In this document: one piece after another, positions 36,246-48,961 of the stretch
How the letters are laid out: the number at the start of each line of letters is the position of its first letter
Numbering within the stretch: position 1 is the first letter of the stretch
Origin: Spirogloea muscicola
Lineage: Eukaryota; Streptophyta; Zygnematophyceae; Spirogloeales; Spirogloeaceae
Direction: 5' to 3'
DNA length: 60,636 nt
NCBI GenBank assembly: GCA_009602725.1
Contig: WELB01000186.1
Coordinates: 130,462 to 191,097 of the forward strand
Position numbers and translations under genes: made by a program
The notes under the pieces: generated by a model
What the model saw: the letters and a program-made list of their open reading frames with translations, nothing else
What the model was told of the DNA's origin: nothing
The model's database searches: none

Positions 36246-37340
36246 AAGAGAATGAAAGACTCTTCCAGAAGAGGGCTATGGCAATGACTGTGATTGACCG
36301 GCCCAGGAAAAAGAACCAACGATGTTCGAAGGGGCCAGAAATGCGCCTAAAAGTCAGTAGAGGGCGATGGCTGTGAGGGCGATGGCTGGGGGCATCCCTC
36401 GCTCTGTCCAACTTGCGATCCTTCGTTCAGGGCTACTAAGCTTGCAAAGGCTCGGTGGCCTCTGCCTAAATTGCTGCGTCAGCCTCCTCTGCATGCTTCA
36501 TCCTGCTACCGTCCTGCCCTATGCTAGGCCTGCCAGTGCACTCTGGCGGAGCCCCTCTCGTGACACACCAAGCTTGGTGTCAGGCATTCTCCCGACTTGT
36601 CAAAGGCTCGTGGGGTCACAGTGTTCCCCTGAGCAAGCCCGGTGGCCATTATAACGGATGGGTTACCACATAAAACTATCACTATGTAACATTGTCTTTG
36701 ATTCATGGCTGATTGAGGCCCTTACTATCTGCATAGAGAAAGTGCAACTTTAGCTGCACGTAAATGCATTGGACGTCTCATCACCCAGATATTCCAGTAT
36801 GATGTTGAGCATGGGCCGAAGACAATGTCTCAGCTTGAGTATTCATTGCAGGTTATTGGCAGGAACGCTTTGTCGCTAACAGAAGGCGTCTGACAGTTAC
36901 TGGAATATTGGTGCAAAGCTTTCTAGATGTCAGCTAGCTCATGTCTCATGCTTATGATCACCGTGTTTGTACTAGGGATTCCAGGGATGCTGTGGGATTT
37001 CTGTCCTTTCGGCTCTGACCAGACACTTGCCTTGTCTTCCTACTATGGCTCTCAAGGAAGGTATCCTTAGACCGGTCTGCTGGTTAAGAATGGAGGCACC
37101 TGAACTTAGCTACAATATCTTGGCTATTGCACGTGCATATTAAGACTCGACATGCCACGATGTGTATAAGGACCTCCTTACTTGACAGAGACATGAGATG
37201 CCCTTTTGAAAGATTGGCAAGCCAGAGCTGCAGAGCCCGGACAATTCATGGCAGAGAGCTTGCCTGTGCGCTTTGGTGTTCCGTGCCGCCGCGGCTGTTG
37301 ATGCTTCATGCCGAGGGCCCTGGGCCCTTCTCGTCCTTTG
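36246..37340. other. Spacer without recognised gene
   Basis: No coding family or abundant repeat is recognised, apart from one decayed GGCTGTGATTGACCGGCCC hairpin at about 36285. Confidence 0.4.
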
Positions 37341-37344
37341 TTCA

Positions 37345-37600
37345 TTCTTTTTTGGGCTGGCTTTTTCCAGCCCCCATCCTCAATGGGCGAGCCCTTCTCT
37401 CTTCATGCCGAGGCACGCACGGCAAAAGCGGTCAGTTCTGGAGTGCAAGCTGCGGTTCCAGAAGCGCACGCCTTGCCCACATTGTGCCGGCACGCCGGTG
37501 CCCTATGCACCGTTTTGTGGCATTTGTGGTCTTCGGATATTGTCCACTCTTTTCTGGGCAGGCTTTGCTAGCCCCTCTTTTTCTATGGGCGAGCAATTTG
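37345..37600 (+). repeat. Two hairpins bracketing a zinc-ribbon-like frame
   Basis: Hairpins are at 37353-37372 (GGGCTGGCTTTTTCCAGCCC) and 37555-37576 (GGGCAGGCTTTGCTAGCCC). Between them, 37440-37545 reads on the plus strand as QKRTPCPHCAGTPVPYAPFC then GICG. This is a C-x2-C...C-x2-C pattern as in zinc ribbons. The frame is open far beyond in both directions, but through repeat sequence, so a coding remnant of a mobile element is the likeliest explanation. I cannot assign it. Confidence 0.45.
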
Positions 37601-37964
37601 TTTCTATGCGCGCGCTGGCAATCGCGCGCACGGAAGCCTGGCGCCACCAAAATAGCACAACCCTAAACGCCAAAGGGGCGGTGCGCACGCGGGACGGCCC
37701 TCCCGGTGCGGTGCAGGTGGCGGGTGGGTGCGGCGGCGCGGGCCCTTCCTCCACACGAGCGGCTGTGCGACGGGAGGGGCCGAAAGTTTCGCCTTCTCTG
37801 CGCCGTCACGAGCGCCGCCTACTGCAACGACAGGTCGCGGTGAGGGGCGATGGGAGCCGGGAGCCCGCCGCCGCCGCCTGCGAGTGGCCCCCCGCCAAAA
37901 GTGGACGCGGTCCGCGGATTGCTACTTCATGCCTAAAACACATTGGCTTTGATTGGCCATCGTT

Positions 37965-38160
37965 TTTCAATGAATGCGAAGCCGCGCTCCTTCTCCTCAT
38001 TCTTCATGAGAGAAAGCGCGTGCTTTCTTTCACGGTGCGCATGAAATGGAAGGGTGGCTAACTCAAGCCAATACATTTGTTCAGGCAAGAGCTTTTAGTA
38101 GCAGCAATTGGGGCTGCATGGAAGGAATGGAAGCCAGCCCGAGAAGAATCGACCAGGTCC
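37965..38160 (+). repeat. GCGCGC/CATGAAAT repeat with extended tail
   Basis: The core GAGAAAGCGCGTGC...GGTGCGCATGAAATGG is followed by GGGTGGC, AAGCCAATA, TTGTTCAGGCAAGAGCT and CCAGCCCGAGAAGAAT. It is the closest composite to the Ca2+-ATPase gene, about 780 bp upstream of its start. Confidence 0.7.
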
Positions 38161-38939
38161 GGAGGGGCGGGGAAGCTTGTGTGTAGCTTAAAAACACACA
38201 AGCAAGCAAGTACCATGGTGGGAGGAAAGATTGCCACCGGTCCCATGCGAGCGGCCGAGGGGCGGGCGGGGGCGCCCGGGGGGGAGGGGGCCGGATGAGG
38301 TTCCACCTGGTGCGGGTGCCACCTGGCTGGCGTGGCGCCACACTCGCGCTGGGCGAGCCCCGCCTTCGCGGAAGCCGCACCTCCCCACCCCACCGCCCCG
38401 GGACACGCGTCGGCCCACACCCCCCCCCCCTCCCTTCCCAACGCCAGTCACTCGTCGCCCCAGGCCCTCCATCGCCGCGAGCGCCCCCTTCGCCCCCCCG
38501 CCGCCGCCGCGCCTCGGGCGGCGCTCCGCGTCGCGCCCCCGCCACGCGCTCCCTCCGGGCTCCGCTCCGGCGGCAGCACCCGCCCCGAAGCCGGCCAAAG
38601 CCCCGCCGAGGACCTGGTCGCACCCCCCCCCCACCTTCCTCCGCTTCCAGCTCGGGGTCCCCATCTCCGGCCGCCCCGCCGTGCCACCTTCGCTGCCGCC
38701 GAGGCCGGCTCCTCCGCCGCCGCGGCTGGCTCTGGTCGTTCCCCGCGCTGCCTGCGGCTGCTCCTTGGCGTCCCCTGCTACTGTCCGGCGCCGGCGCCGG
38801 CGCGCCGGCGCTCGCGCAGGCGCCCTGGCCTGGGAGAGGGCGCCCCGTCCCTGTTATTAGGGTTGCTGCCGCGGGCAGAGGGCCCGACAGGCGGCGACTC
38901 AAGCCGGCTTGACGAGGAGCAGGCCTTTGGCAGCCAGCC
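38160..38939. promoter_or_regulatory. GC-rich 5' region of the Ca2+-ATPase gene
   Basis: A strongly C-rich plus strand (runs of 8-10 C at 38420 and 38622) and dense CG dinucleotides immediately precede the ATG at 38940. It probably covers the promoter and 5' UTR. Long open frames on both strands are composition artefacts. No TATA box could be assigned. Confidence 0.45.
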
Positions 38940-41900
38940 ATGGCTCACTCCTCCGACGGGGATAGCGTGTTCGATATCAGCGCCAAGAAGCCTGCAGCTG
39001 AATCCTTGATGCGCTGGAGGGTAAATCCACCAACCTACGCTCTCTGGCGCACGTTCACGTCAGCGCACTGTGATTACTGCCAAGGAGCCCGAGGCCTTGA
39101 AGTGCAAATTTGACTGGTTTCTCTACCCCTTAGACACCTGTTGACAAGCGAGGTCGTCCTCGGCCTCACCGCGCCGTTAGGGTGTGATGTGGTTCGCCGC
39201 TTCACTTGTGCAGCGGCATAGTGATGGAAAAGCTACGCGTTTGTCTTGTGAAGCATACTCGCATTCTTACTTGCTCTCCAGAAGCGCTCAAACATACGGA
39301 CTAATCCTTCGTGGACGTGGTCCGTTGGTCATCACGCAGCAAGCCACTCTTGCCTTGAATGCCACGCGGCGCTTTCGATATACAGCGAAGCTGCAAAAAG
39401 ATGACGAAGGCAAGCCAGTGCGCGACTCCAGTCAGAAGCGCTTCAGACGATCTGCAAATGCTGCCCTGGTGAGCTTTCATCGTCAATTGGATGACACTCA
39501 AGCAATGAGGTTGCTGCCTCTTTGTCAAACCCTGCCCCAGACAGCAATCCAAGTGCACCCCGAGGCCCCTGAGCACTTGGTCGGCAGGGTGGCTTCTTCT
39601 TGTGGCTTTTGTGTAAAGGCCATGCTTGTGCCTAGAGTGGACACAGTTGATGAGATTCCATTCCACCTATTGGAAGTTCAGAAGCTCAACCAATCCAGCT
39701 GCGTGAACCAATAGGCTATACAACGCTTTAGACAAGCAGGAGTTGCGGCTGGATCACGGCGAGACTTGGCTGAGCCACAACCTCAATGCCCAAAAACAGG
39801 TCAATGCCCTACGCAAGTGCCTGTCCTTTTGCTCGGGAAGTGTTCACACAATTGAGAGCAAGCTGCAAATGCTACCGTGAGGGACGTATTATACCTGTTG
39901 GGAGGAAGGAGTAGGTCCTGAGCTTTGGGAGGAACGAGTTGGTCCTGAGCTGTGTATGTCTTCTGGTGTCACTGTGCAGCAAGTGGAACGCCAGGCCTCT
40001 TTGACGTTACTCGGGAGCAACTAAGCAACATGCTCGAGGACGATGAAAGCTCTCATCAAAAGTTAGACACTCTGGGGGGAGTAAGTGCTGAACTGCCTAT
40101 TAACAATTTGCAGTTCTAGCTTGAAGCTCCTCTGAAGTCTATGCAGATAGGCCTGTAGCTAAGTCTAGTGTGCTCTTCGTTGCAGGTGTCCAGTATTGTC
40201 AAGGCTGTGCAAGCGGACACAGTGAGAGGTATCAATGGAGATGCTGAGGAACTTGCCAAGAGAAAGCTACAGTTTGGCGATAATACTTATCCGACGAAGC
40301 CACCCAAGTCATTCCTGGTCTGTCTCATAGTCCTGAGCATAGTCGGCTGCCTTTCCTGCTGTTGGCCTCGGTGTCCATGTGCTCAATTATACTTCGGGTT
40401 GCTAGAACCATAGGGGTGCATGAAGAAGCAAGGTTGTTGCAGCATGTACACTTAGTGATTTGCGTCCAATGCTGCTAGTATCTCCCTCGCAGACACTGGC
40501 AACCTTTCTATAAGATGGACAACAGATGCATTCAAATTGAAGTGACTTGCGAAGGAACTCAAAGTATCCTCCTTGGCCATGAGCAGGCGTTTGTCTGGGA
40601 TGCAGCAAAGGATAAGACATTGATCATCTTGGCAATTTGTGCAGTCGTATCTCTCGCAGCCGGTCTTGCCACAGATGTAAGTACACACAAGACTTTTGCT
40701 CATCTGTGTAATCTTGGTGAATGGGTTTATCTATTCCGGATATACACGGAATCTTATCTTATATTCCGGATACAGAAGAGAAGCATACGCGTACTCACCA
40801 CTTTAAGCATGCCACAGAAGTATGAGGTTGATGAGCCCACCCAAAAGGGAATGCTTACCTCTCTTTAGCCACAGAGAGGTTCAGAGCACTATGCAGAGTC
40901 TGCATGTCAGTACCCCTCAGTAGGTGCAAAGCTGTGAGAGAAGCTATGTCTGTCTTGAAGTATAATAGCATACTGATCTGAGTAGTTAGGGTTCTGATCG
41001 GCATGCCAGGCAGCTGCGCTGTTTGGCTGTAATCTGTGAGAGGAAGCAAGAATCAACCTTAGTATTGCTGATGATGTCAGTGCCTGTGTCCTTTCAGCCA
41101 AAGGAAGGGTGGTATGACGGCATCAGCATTGTTTTTGCTGTTGTGCTAGTCATTTTAGTGACAGGTATGTCAGTTGGCCTCTCCCAGAGCGAGATGTCTG
41201 TGTTGTTTCTAAGCCAGCCTCTTTGGGCTTCCATCTGTTGACCGTGATCATCCCACACAATGTGCTCGAGCGAAGCCCGTGCATGTCACTTGCATACAGC
41301 TTCATAATGCATCCAGGGTTCTGTCGTTGGGTTAGCCTGATGAATCATTGTGTTGATTGCTGGTTACAGCAACAAGTGACTATCGACAGTCGCTTCAATT
41401 CCGAGACTTAGATGCCGAAAAGAAGAACATACAAGTACAGGTGAGCTTGGCATAATTGAACGTGCAATCTTCTACATGGACACAAAGTTAGAAGGATAAC
41501 TTGATGCAATGTCATGCACTTTTATCTACTTTTGCTTCTGTCTGACAGCAGCAATGATTTGTGGAGCTCGCTTGGGAACAAATTTTGTCAGTAAGACTAA
41601 AGCCAAGCAGTATGTTGGATCTTAGCAGGATCCAGCATACATTGATTTGTGCCTTACACCGCTTAGTCTGATATCTTTGCAGGTCATTCGAGATGGGAGG
41701 AGGATCAAGGTTTCCATATATGACCTTGTGGTGGGTGACGTGGTCCCTTTGGCCATAGGAGATCAGGTATGGCTAAGGATACGAGCATTGAGTGTCCTTA
41801 CAGCTTCTCATGTCAGTAGGAGCATGACCTGCTTGATAGAAACTTGATGGATTATATCTGCATAACTTGATCAGTAGTTCCATGCCTCCCCCTGAATGCT

Positions 41901-44900
41901 GCAGGTCCCAGGAGATGGCCTACTTCTTACTGGTCACTCCTTGACAATTGATGAGTCCAGCATGACGGGAGAGAGCGACTATGTAAATCCCAGTTTCACC
42001 CGTCACATGATGATGGGGTCTGTTGCTGTTGTTTAGAGCTTACATGGAGAGTCTAACAACTCTAGCATTGCATGGATAAAGTAACGTAGTGATAGAAATT
42101 TGGAATGTGCAAGTCCGGAGACTTGCGGGCTTGGTCTGAAGGACTGGCTCTGTGAAACTGATCTGCAGAAACACAAGGACCACCACAAACCCTTTCTGCG
42201 GTCAGGATGCAAAGTCGTAGATGGTTATGGGACAATGCTGGTGAGTGGTTGGACTTGGTCTGCTGGCCTATATCTACTGTATCTTTGATTGTCTGAGGAT
42301 GAGAGCTGTGCAAGCTGGTCTACCTGTATACTCCAGGTATCCCGAAACGATGAAAACGGGGCAATGGTGTTTGTCAGAGCAGCCTTATATGGCATATTTG
42401 ACACTCTGCATTTTTTTGACAGATTACGGGCGTTGGTATGAGTACAGAGTGGGGACGTTTGATGGCTACGATCAGTGATGACAATGCCGAGGAAACACCC
42501 TTGCAGGTGACCCATACTCCACAGATCAAATAGCATTTGAGGGCATAGCTTCCCCATGACAGACTACTTGTAAGGGCATGCGTTCTGGGGCCCACCTAAG
42601 AACTCTTACCCTCTTCTTTTGGTTCTGGTGTACCAGGTGCGGCTGAACGGGGTTGCAACACAAATAGGCAAATATGGACTGATTGTGGCAGTTTTGGTGT
42701 TTGTAATACTCTTCATTCGTTATTTTGCTGATTTCCATGGAGCAAAGGCAAAGCAAAGTGCTTCGTCTACAATCAAGGATGTTGTTGACATCTTCACGGT
42801 TGCAGTAAGCATACATCATACTGGCCTAGCCAAACTTTTCGTTGGCTCTTAAGATATCACCAGTCCTACTGGTGCTGGTATGTAGGGCTGGACGTCTTGA
42901 CTTAGACGGATTATACCTCTGATATGTAAGGCCCTGACGTCTGGAACTTGCTGACCAAGAATCTTTTGTGCTTGTGCCAGGTCACTATTGTGGTAGTTGC
43001 TGTCCCAGAAGGCTTGCCTCTTGCAGTAACGTTGACGTAAGTGTGACCAGCTACCGGTTGAGCAGGATGTTCTCATCGTGCAATGAACGTGCTAAAAACT
43101 TTGCCTTCTTTCAGGGTCTCATCTTCCGGAAATATCAGGCTTCCTTGCTCTAGCTTGCATGTCAGTAGTAAGGAGAATACTTCGCGCTGTCAAGCATTCA
43201 CAGCTTCTTCATTCTCTCAGGTTGGCATATTCCATGCGCAAGATGATGGCAGACAAGGCACTGGTAAGGGAGGACCACCATTCCTGAAGAGAGGCATGTG
43301 CATACGAAGGAGACATGCAAAATTACCTGAGTAGTTCTTTGACGTATTTCATTTGACTGGTCATTCATTGACGAATACAGGTGAGAAAATTGGCGGCCTG
43401 TGAGACAATGGGCTCTGCAACAGCAATATGTAGTGACAAGACTGGCACACTGACTCTCAACGAGGTTAGTCTGAGCTCTGCAGCAGTGGTTCCCATCCCC
43501 ATCATGCTTAGGAGTCAAGGGCATGTACAGCATGTACAGCATACACATATGGACCCTTTGAAGAGGGGACAATGAGGAGGATGTTGCTTGCTGCAAACAG
43601 TCATGTAGCTGCTGATCATTGGATTGATGTAGAGTCACGTATGTCCTCGGTTGTGCAGATGACTGTCATCAAATCTTGGACATGCGGCTGCTTTAGGGAG
43701 CTGGAAGCTGTGAAGAATATACCACAAGTTATTCTGCAAGTCAGTACTTTACACGCTTATGCTTGAACGCTGCCTACTTAAGTACGCCAGCAAGGTGCAC
43801 TTAATCTGAAATAGACGATGTTTGGTTGGTCTGATCATTTGACAAAGTAAAAGATATCTGACAAAGCAAACCATGAATTGTCCTGGTTAGATTCTACTGC
43901 AAGGCATTGCTCAGAATACCAATGGGAGCGTCTTCAAACCAAAGGTTTGTTTGCACCTGCAACCTTAATACAGCAAGAAGGAATTAATCTGAGTCACATT
44001 GTTGTGCTCAGATGGTCACATTGAAGTGCCAAAGTGAGTCCAGTGAGTTCAACTAAGTATCTCTTCCTCGATGACTTTGCAAGAGTATAATATCCTCTGA
44101 GTGTGCTTTGTGATCATGGTATGAGCAGGATGGTGGGGAGCCTGAGATCACAGCAAGTCCTACAGAGGCAGCAGTCTTAAAGTGGGGAGTCCAGGTAGTT
44201 CTCAGCTGTGGTAGTGGTGTGGATCTTTTATGTGTTGTATGACATCCACGCTTGCTGGCTGGCTTGATTTCAATACATGTCATATCTCCTGAAGCACAAA
44301 CTCGCAAGCATGGAGGTTACCTGAATTTCATGTCTATTATCACTTATGAACTTGCATCAGTCAGTCATGACTATAGTCCTGTATCTCTGTAAGAAGGCCA
44401 GTGTTGCTGACTGTAAAGTAACCTGCAGGAGCATTACTTACAGCTAGTATCATCCGTTCCTAAGGAGGCAGCCAATGTTGCTGCCTTTTTCTTGACCTGC
44501 ACCTGTGACCTGCATCTCTTTTACAGCTTGGCATGGATTTTGATGCTGAGAGAGCTCAAACAACGCTTCTGGCGGTTGAGTCATTCAATTCAGCAAAGAA
44601 GAGGGCTGGCGTTGCAGTTCGTGTGAGTTTCCGCAAGCCCCACCACTGCCTGTTGACAGATTAATCATTAAAGCCTTGCGCTGCTGACATTGTCCCTGCG
44701 CTTGTGACATGCTTTGCAGTTGCCAAATGGAGAGGTTCGCTTGCACTGGAAAGGCGCCGCAGAAATCGTGCTTGACATGTGCTCTTCCTTTGTGGATCAA
44801 TCGGGAGAAGTGCAACCCCTGACAGGAGACAAGGTGTGTCTAGGAGAAAAGTTGTGTAGTGACCAAAATGGGTTTATACTTATTCGTGGTCAAGGCCACA

Positions 44901-47900
44901 AAATTATCAGTCAGCAAGCTTCCCAACTTTGTTACAAATGCGCAGTGACTTTGTTTCTGTGCACCAGATCGTACGTGTTAGAGAGTGCAAGAAGATTTTG
45001 AAGCAACAACTAAATCAACACAAAAATGCTAATTCGGGATAGCCCAAGTTTTGCTGAATGTTGCAGAGAGACCAATTGAAGGATGACATCAGCACAATGG
45101 GTTCTGCTTGCCTGCGCTGCCTGGCACTTGCAACTCGGACACTATCCAGGGAAGAGGCTCCAAAAGGCCAAGAAGACGATCTGACAAACTGGATCGTACC
45201 AGACAGTGGCCTTACTCTACTTGCCATTGTTGGCATGAAGGTTATTACTAGCCGTTGAATGCTGCTATTGCTATCGTCAAGCTCTCATTGTAGATGTCAT
45301 CCACTAAGGTTTGCTCAATCACGTAATTGTTGGCATTATCAGACATCAACCACCTCACTTTTTAAAAAAAAACACGGAGATGGATGTGAACACTGCAGGC
45401 AAAAGAGCTGTATACCTTGTAGTCTACACGTCTCACATATTTGTGAAAGTGGACTTTCAGGATCCTACAAGACCTGGGGTGCCAGAGGCTGTTGCTATCT
45501 GCCAACGTGCTGGTGTTAAGGTGAACACAATTGTACACTTTGTGCATCAGAACTATATCGAATGATCTGTAAGTCTTATCAGTAGAGTGTTTTGAGCTGC
45601 TGGCTGTTACTTTGTTTCCTGCTCTTTGATGAGGACTCATCCATCTAATCTAGGAGGTTGCTGTTGGTCACTATTGCAGGTTAGAATGGTAACGGGCGAC
45701 AATGTAGTCACTGCAAGAGCCATTGCGCAAGAATGTGGCATTCTGACTCCAAATGGGATTGCAATCGAAGGCCGAGAGTTCCGGGCTCTGAGTCCACAGG
45801 AAATGAGGCGGGTCATTCCTACCATTGACGTAAGTCAACTCATGCGCGTACATGCTTTCAGATTGAGCAAGTACTTACAGAAGCTGGTGACTATTCCGTT
45901 GTTGCAATAAGAGGCACACTAGTTTTACTGAGCTGCTCCTCTTGTGCAGGTCATGGCACGTTCCTCACCCACGGACAAGCACACCTTGGTAAAGATGCTG
46001 CGGCAAATGGGCGAAGTAGTTGGTGTGACAGGGGATGGCACCAATGACGCACCTGCCCTGCATGAGGTACCTCTCTGCTCTCTGCAGGATCTGAATTTTT
46101 ATTCGCTTAACCTCGTGTTGTCCCACATGAGCATGCCTTCAGCCTCAGCCCATACACTGTCAGATGGACTGCGTCTTTGGACCGCTTGTGTGGACAAGTC
46201 TGTGAAGCATTGCGTCTTTGGACTGCTTGTGTGGACAAGTCTGTGAAGCATACCTGGCTTGACAGTTGGGCCTCTACATTTTGTGGCACAGGCTGATATT
46301 GGCCTGGCCATGGGCATCTCGGGCACTGAAGTAGCCAAGGAAGCCTCCGACATTATCATCTTGGATGACAATTTTGCCTCCATTGTCAAGGCACGCCTCA
46401 AGACCTTTATGCCACAAATTTTGGCAACTTGAGATGCTTTGATCACACAAGCACTTGTTGATACATTAGTAGTATGCCATATGCTAACACATTGATCGAG
46501 CCATCACGAACTAGCTCCTACTGGTGTGCAGGTTGTGAGATGGGGCCGAGCTGTGTACGTCAATATCCAGAAGTTCTTGCAGTTCCAGCTCACTGTCAAC
46601 CTTGTTGCACTGGTCATCAATTTTGTAGCTGCCGTCGGGCAAGCCATCAGCCCAGCAAAAAGTGGTGTCATCTCTGTGCCACTTAACGCTGTCCAAGTAA
46701 GTCTGCAAGTGTCCTTGCTATTTGTGTGCTCTGCTTTACACGTCTTTTGCATCACAAGTCAGCCATCAGGAGTCATATTAGATAGTTTATCCACGAACAG
46801 TTACTCCACAATGCATGTGAATGTTGCCCTAGTTGTTAGGATCTTAGTAGAGATGGACAAGCAGTGTCGCAAGGACCTACAGATTGGCTTGGCAGTACAG
46901 GGGTTGTCTACTGCAGGTTTGTTATAAAAGCGCAACATAGTAACAGCAGATTACCTGGTCTTTGCAGCTTCTGTGGATCAATCTCATCATGGACACTCTG
47001 GGTGCCCTTGCTTTGGCAACCGAGAAACCAACAGATGAACTGATGGAGCGCAAGCCTGTTGGGAGAAGGTAGTGTCTTAGTTTACCTTGATCGACGTTGC
47101 TGTCTTTGGTTTGCACCACTTCTTTCCTTGCGGTTCGTGACGTTCACAAGTTCTTATTTTGGTTGTGCAGAGAGCCTCTTATCACCAATATCATGATCCG
47201 CAACCTTCTTGGACAGGTATGCTTGCGTCAATGATAGCAGTGGGTTGTTTACTTTGTGCTTTGCTACTTCTATAACAGAATATTCAGGAGGACTAGAGGA
47301 ACACAGGTGCATGTCATGCTGTATGGAGCTTGGGGACTCTGGTTCACGTTGACTCGTGGGTGTGCTTGATGTGCAGGCTATATATCAGCTAGCTATATGT
47401 TTGACACTCAATTATGCTGGCAAGGAAATATGGAATCTGCATAACAACAAGCTTGGAGGAGGCAGTGTGAAGGAGCCTATGTCCACGATAGAGAACAATA
47501 CAATAATCTTCAATGTTTTTGTATTCATGCAGGTGAGACTGCCATGCAGGCCACCTAGCCAATGATCACAATCCCGCCCGCTTGCCTGCCCAATTCTGAG
47601 TATCATGATGATGGCTGGTTGCCCATGATGAGAACACCTACGTGTGAAACTTATATTGGTGTTTGCTGTCATCTTCTTTCTCCATCTCATTTCGTACTTG
47701 TTCTGTAGGTATTCAATGAGATAAGTGCCAGAGATATGGTGCGCCTCAATGTATTTAAGGGCATTCTCACAAACAGGATATTCTGTACTATCATAGTTGC
47801 AACCGTGGGCGTGCAAGTAAGTTGACCTGCATGCCCTGTGCTTGGCTTTCTAAGTATGCAGATCTTACACCTGTGCCTTGCTGAGGGATGGCATTGTACA

Positions 47901-48431
47901 CGTGCCAGATTGTAGCGCTTTTCCAAGGCCTTTTACCCTTAGGTATTTGGTGTAAATTTCTAACTAATGAGAGTTTGACTTGTGGCTCCAATTGGCAGAT
48001 TCTCCTGGTAGAAGTTGGATTCTTGCACAAATTTCCAACGACGACCAGCCTAGATTGGCAGGAGTGGGTATTCTGCGTGGTTGCTGGTGTTCTTGCGTGA
48101 GTTTGACTTGACCTCGCCTTTAGTGAAGCCTTGCCCTTGGAAGTGATAAAGAATGCCTGCTTAACGCAATGATAGGCCTGAAGCTAAAGTGCTCTTACAT
48201 GCGCCTGAGAGGTTGCTGACTTTCTCGTGCGTTCATCTTGAACTGCTTTCGTGCAGATTGCCATTGGCCATGCTAGTCAAGCTCATACCTGTTCCCAAGA
48301 AGGAGCTGTTTGCTACTATCAAAACGCCAAGGTTTCTGAAATTCAGGAAGAAGAAGATGAGAGCAGATGATGATGATGCAGATGCAGCAACCGGTCAGTC
48401 CAAAGACGATCCATGCCTACGCTTCGAATAG
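38940..48431 (+). CDS. ACA: Autoinhibited P-type Ca2+-ATPase, ACA/P2B class, over 30 exons
   Basis: A calcium-exporting P2B pump of the plant ACA type, with its regulatory region at the N-terminus. Exons include 38940-39020 (MAHSSDG...LMRWR), 39340-39468 ([22 protein letters not shown]), 39980-40080, 40186-40317, 40587-40676 (first membrane span), 41098-41164, 41370-41440, 41683-41766, 41905-41982 (MTGES), 42169-42240, about 42424-42507, 42638-42807, 42982-43037 (PEGLP), 43220-43263, 43381-43464 (CSDKTGTLT), 43659-43740, 44525-44623, 44720-44835 (KGAAE), 45066-45240, 45461-45520, 45679-45829 (MVTGDN), 45950-46066 ([12 protein letters not shown]), 46291-46393, 46532-46694, 46967-47069, 47171-47217, 47377-47532, 47709-47817, 47998-48097 and 48256-48431. 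The C-terminus is short and acidic/lysine-rich. One exon between 39468 and 39980 is missing from my model, because the phases require it. Membrane location is not visible from sequence. Confidence 0.97.
46170..46251. repeat. 41-bp tandem duplication in a Ca2+-ATPase intron
   Basis: Units 46170-46210 and 46211-46251 differ by one base. They lie in the intron before the [11 protein letters not shown] exon. Confidence 0.95.
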
Positions 48432-48961
48432 TAATCATGCTGTTCAAGGTTGTCATTTTGGCCAAGCTTGACTGCATTGTTCTCACAATGCATCCTACAA
48501 TTCTTGGGCAGCGAGCTCCATGCACTTTCTCAAAGACATGTTTGTGATGCAGTGGAAGATGCAGCCACCAATGATTCATTGCAAGATTCGTCTTTCCATC
48601 GAGCCGGCAAGCCAAGCCTGAATACTGGAGCACCACTGGAGAACGGCAATGGCAGTTTACCAAGTAGAATGGCTGTTCCATAGGGCTCCAGTAGGGCTCC
48701 ACCTTAGTGTACACTTGACACATCTCCTTAATTGGAATAGGCACCAGATTCTGCAGCGAGGCACTGTAGCTGTATGCTATCATTGAAACCAGGTATTCAT
48801 GGACAAAACCTTTAGGAATTCATTTGATGTGTTGAGCGAAGACACTAACGGCTCAACTTTCGTACATTGTCATACAGCTGGCCCTGGGGGACACCTGGCC
48901 CTGTTGTGGCAAAGTCTCTTCTAAAGAGCGCTACAAGCAAGCCCGCGGCAAATTTTGGTGC
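48432..48961. other. Convergent 3' spacer, Ca2+-ATPase / kinase
   Basis: No gene or dispersed repeat is recognised. It is presumably the two 3' UTRs. Confidence 0.5.

Noticed and set aside
18095-36400. Spaced hairpin repeats as a possible CRISPR array
   Set aside because: Spacing is irregular, copies are in both orientations and are diverged, and the genome is clearly eukaryotic.
38081-39009. Long open frames on both strands upstream of the Ca2+-ATPase (205-286 codons)
   Set aside because: Extreme C/G-rich sequence with poly-C runs leaves all six frames open. The peptides are Pro/Ala/Arg repeats.
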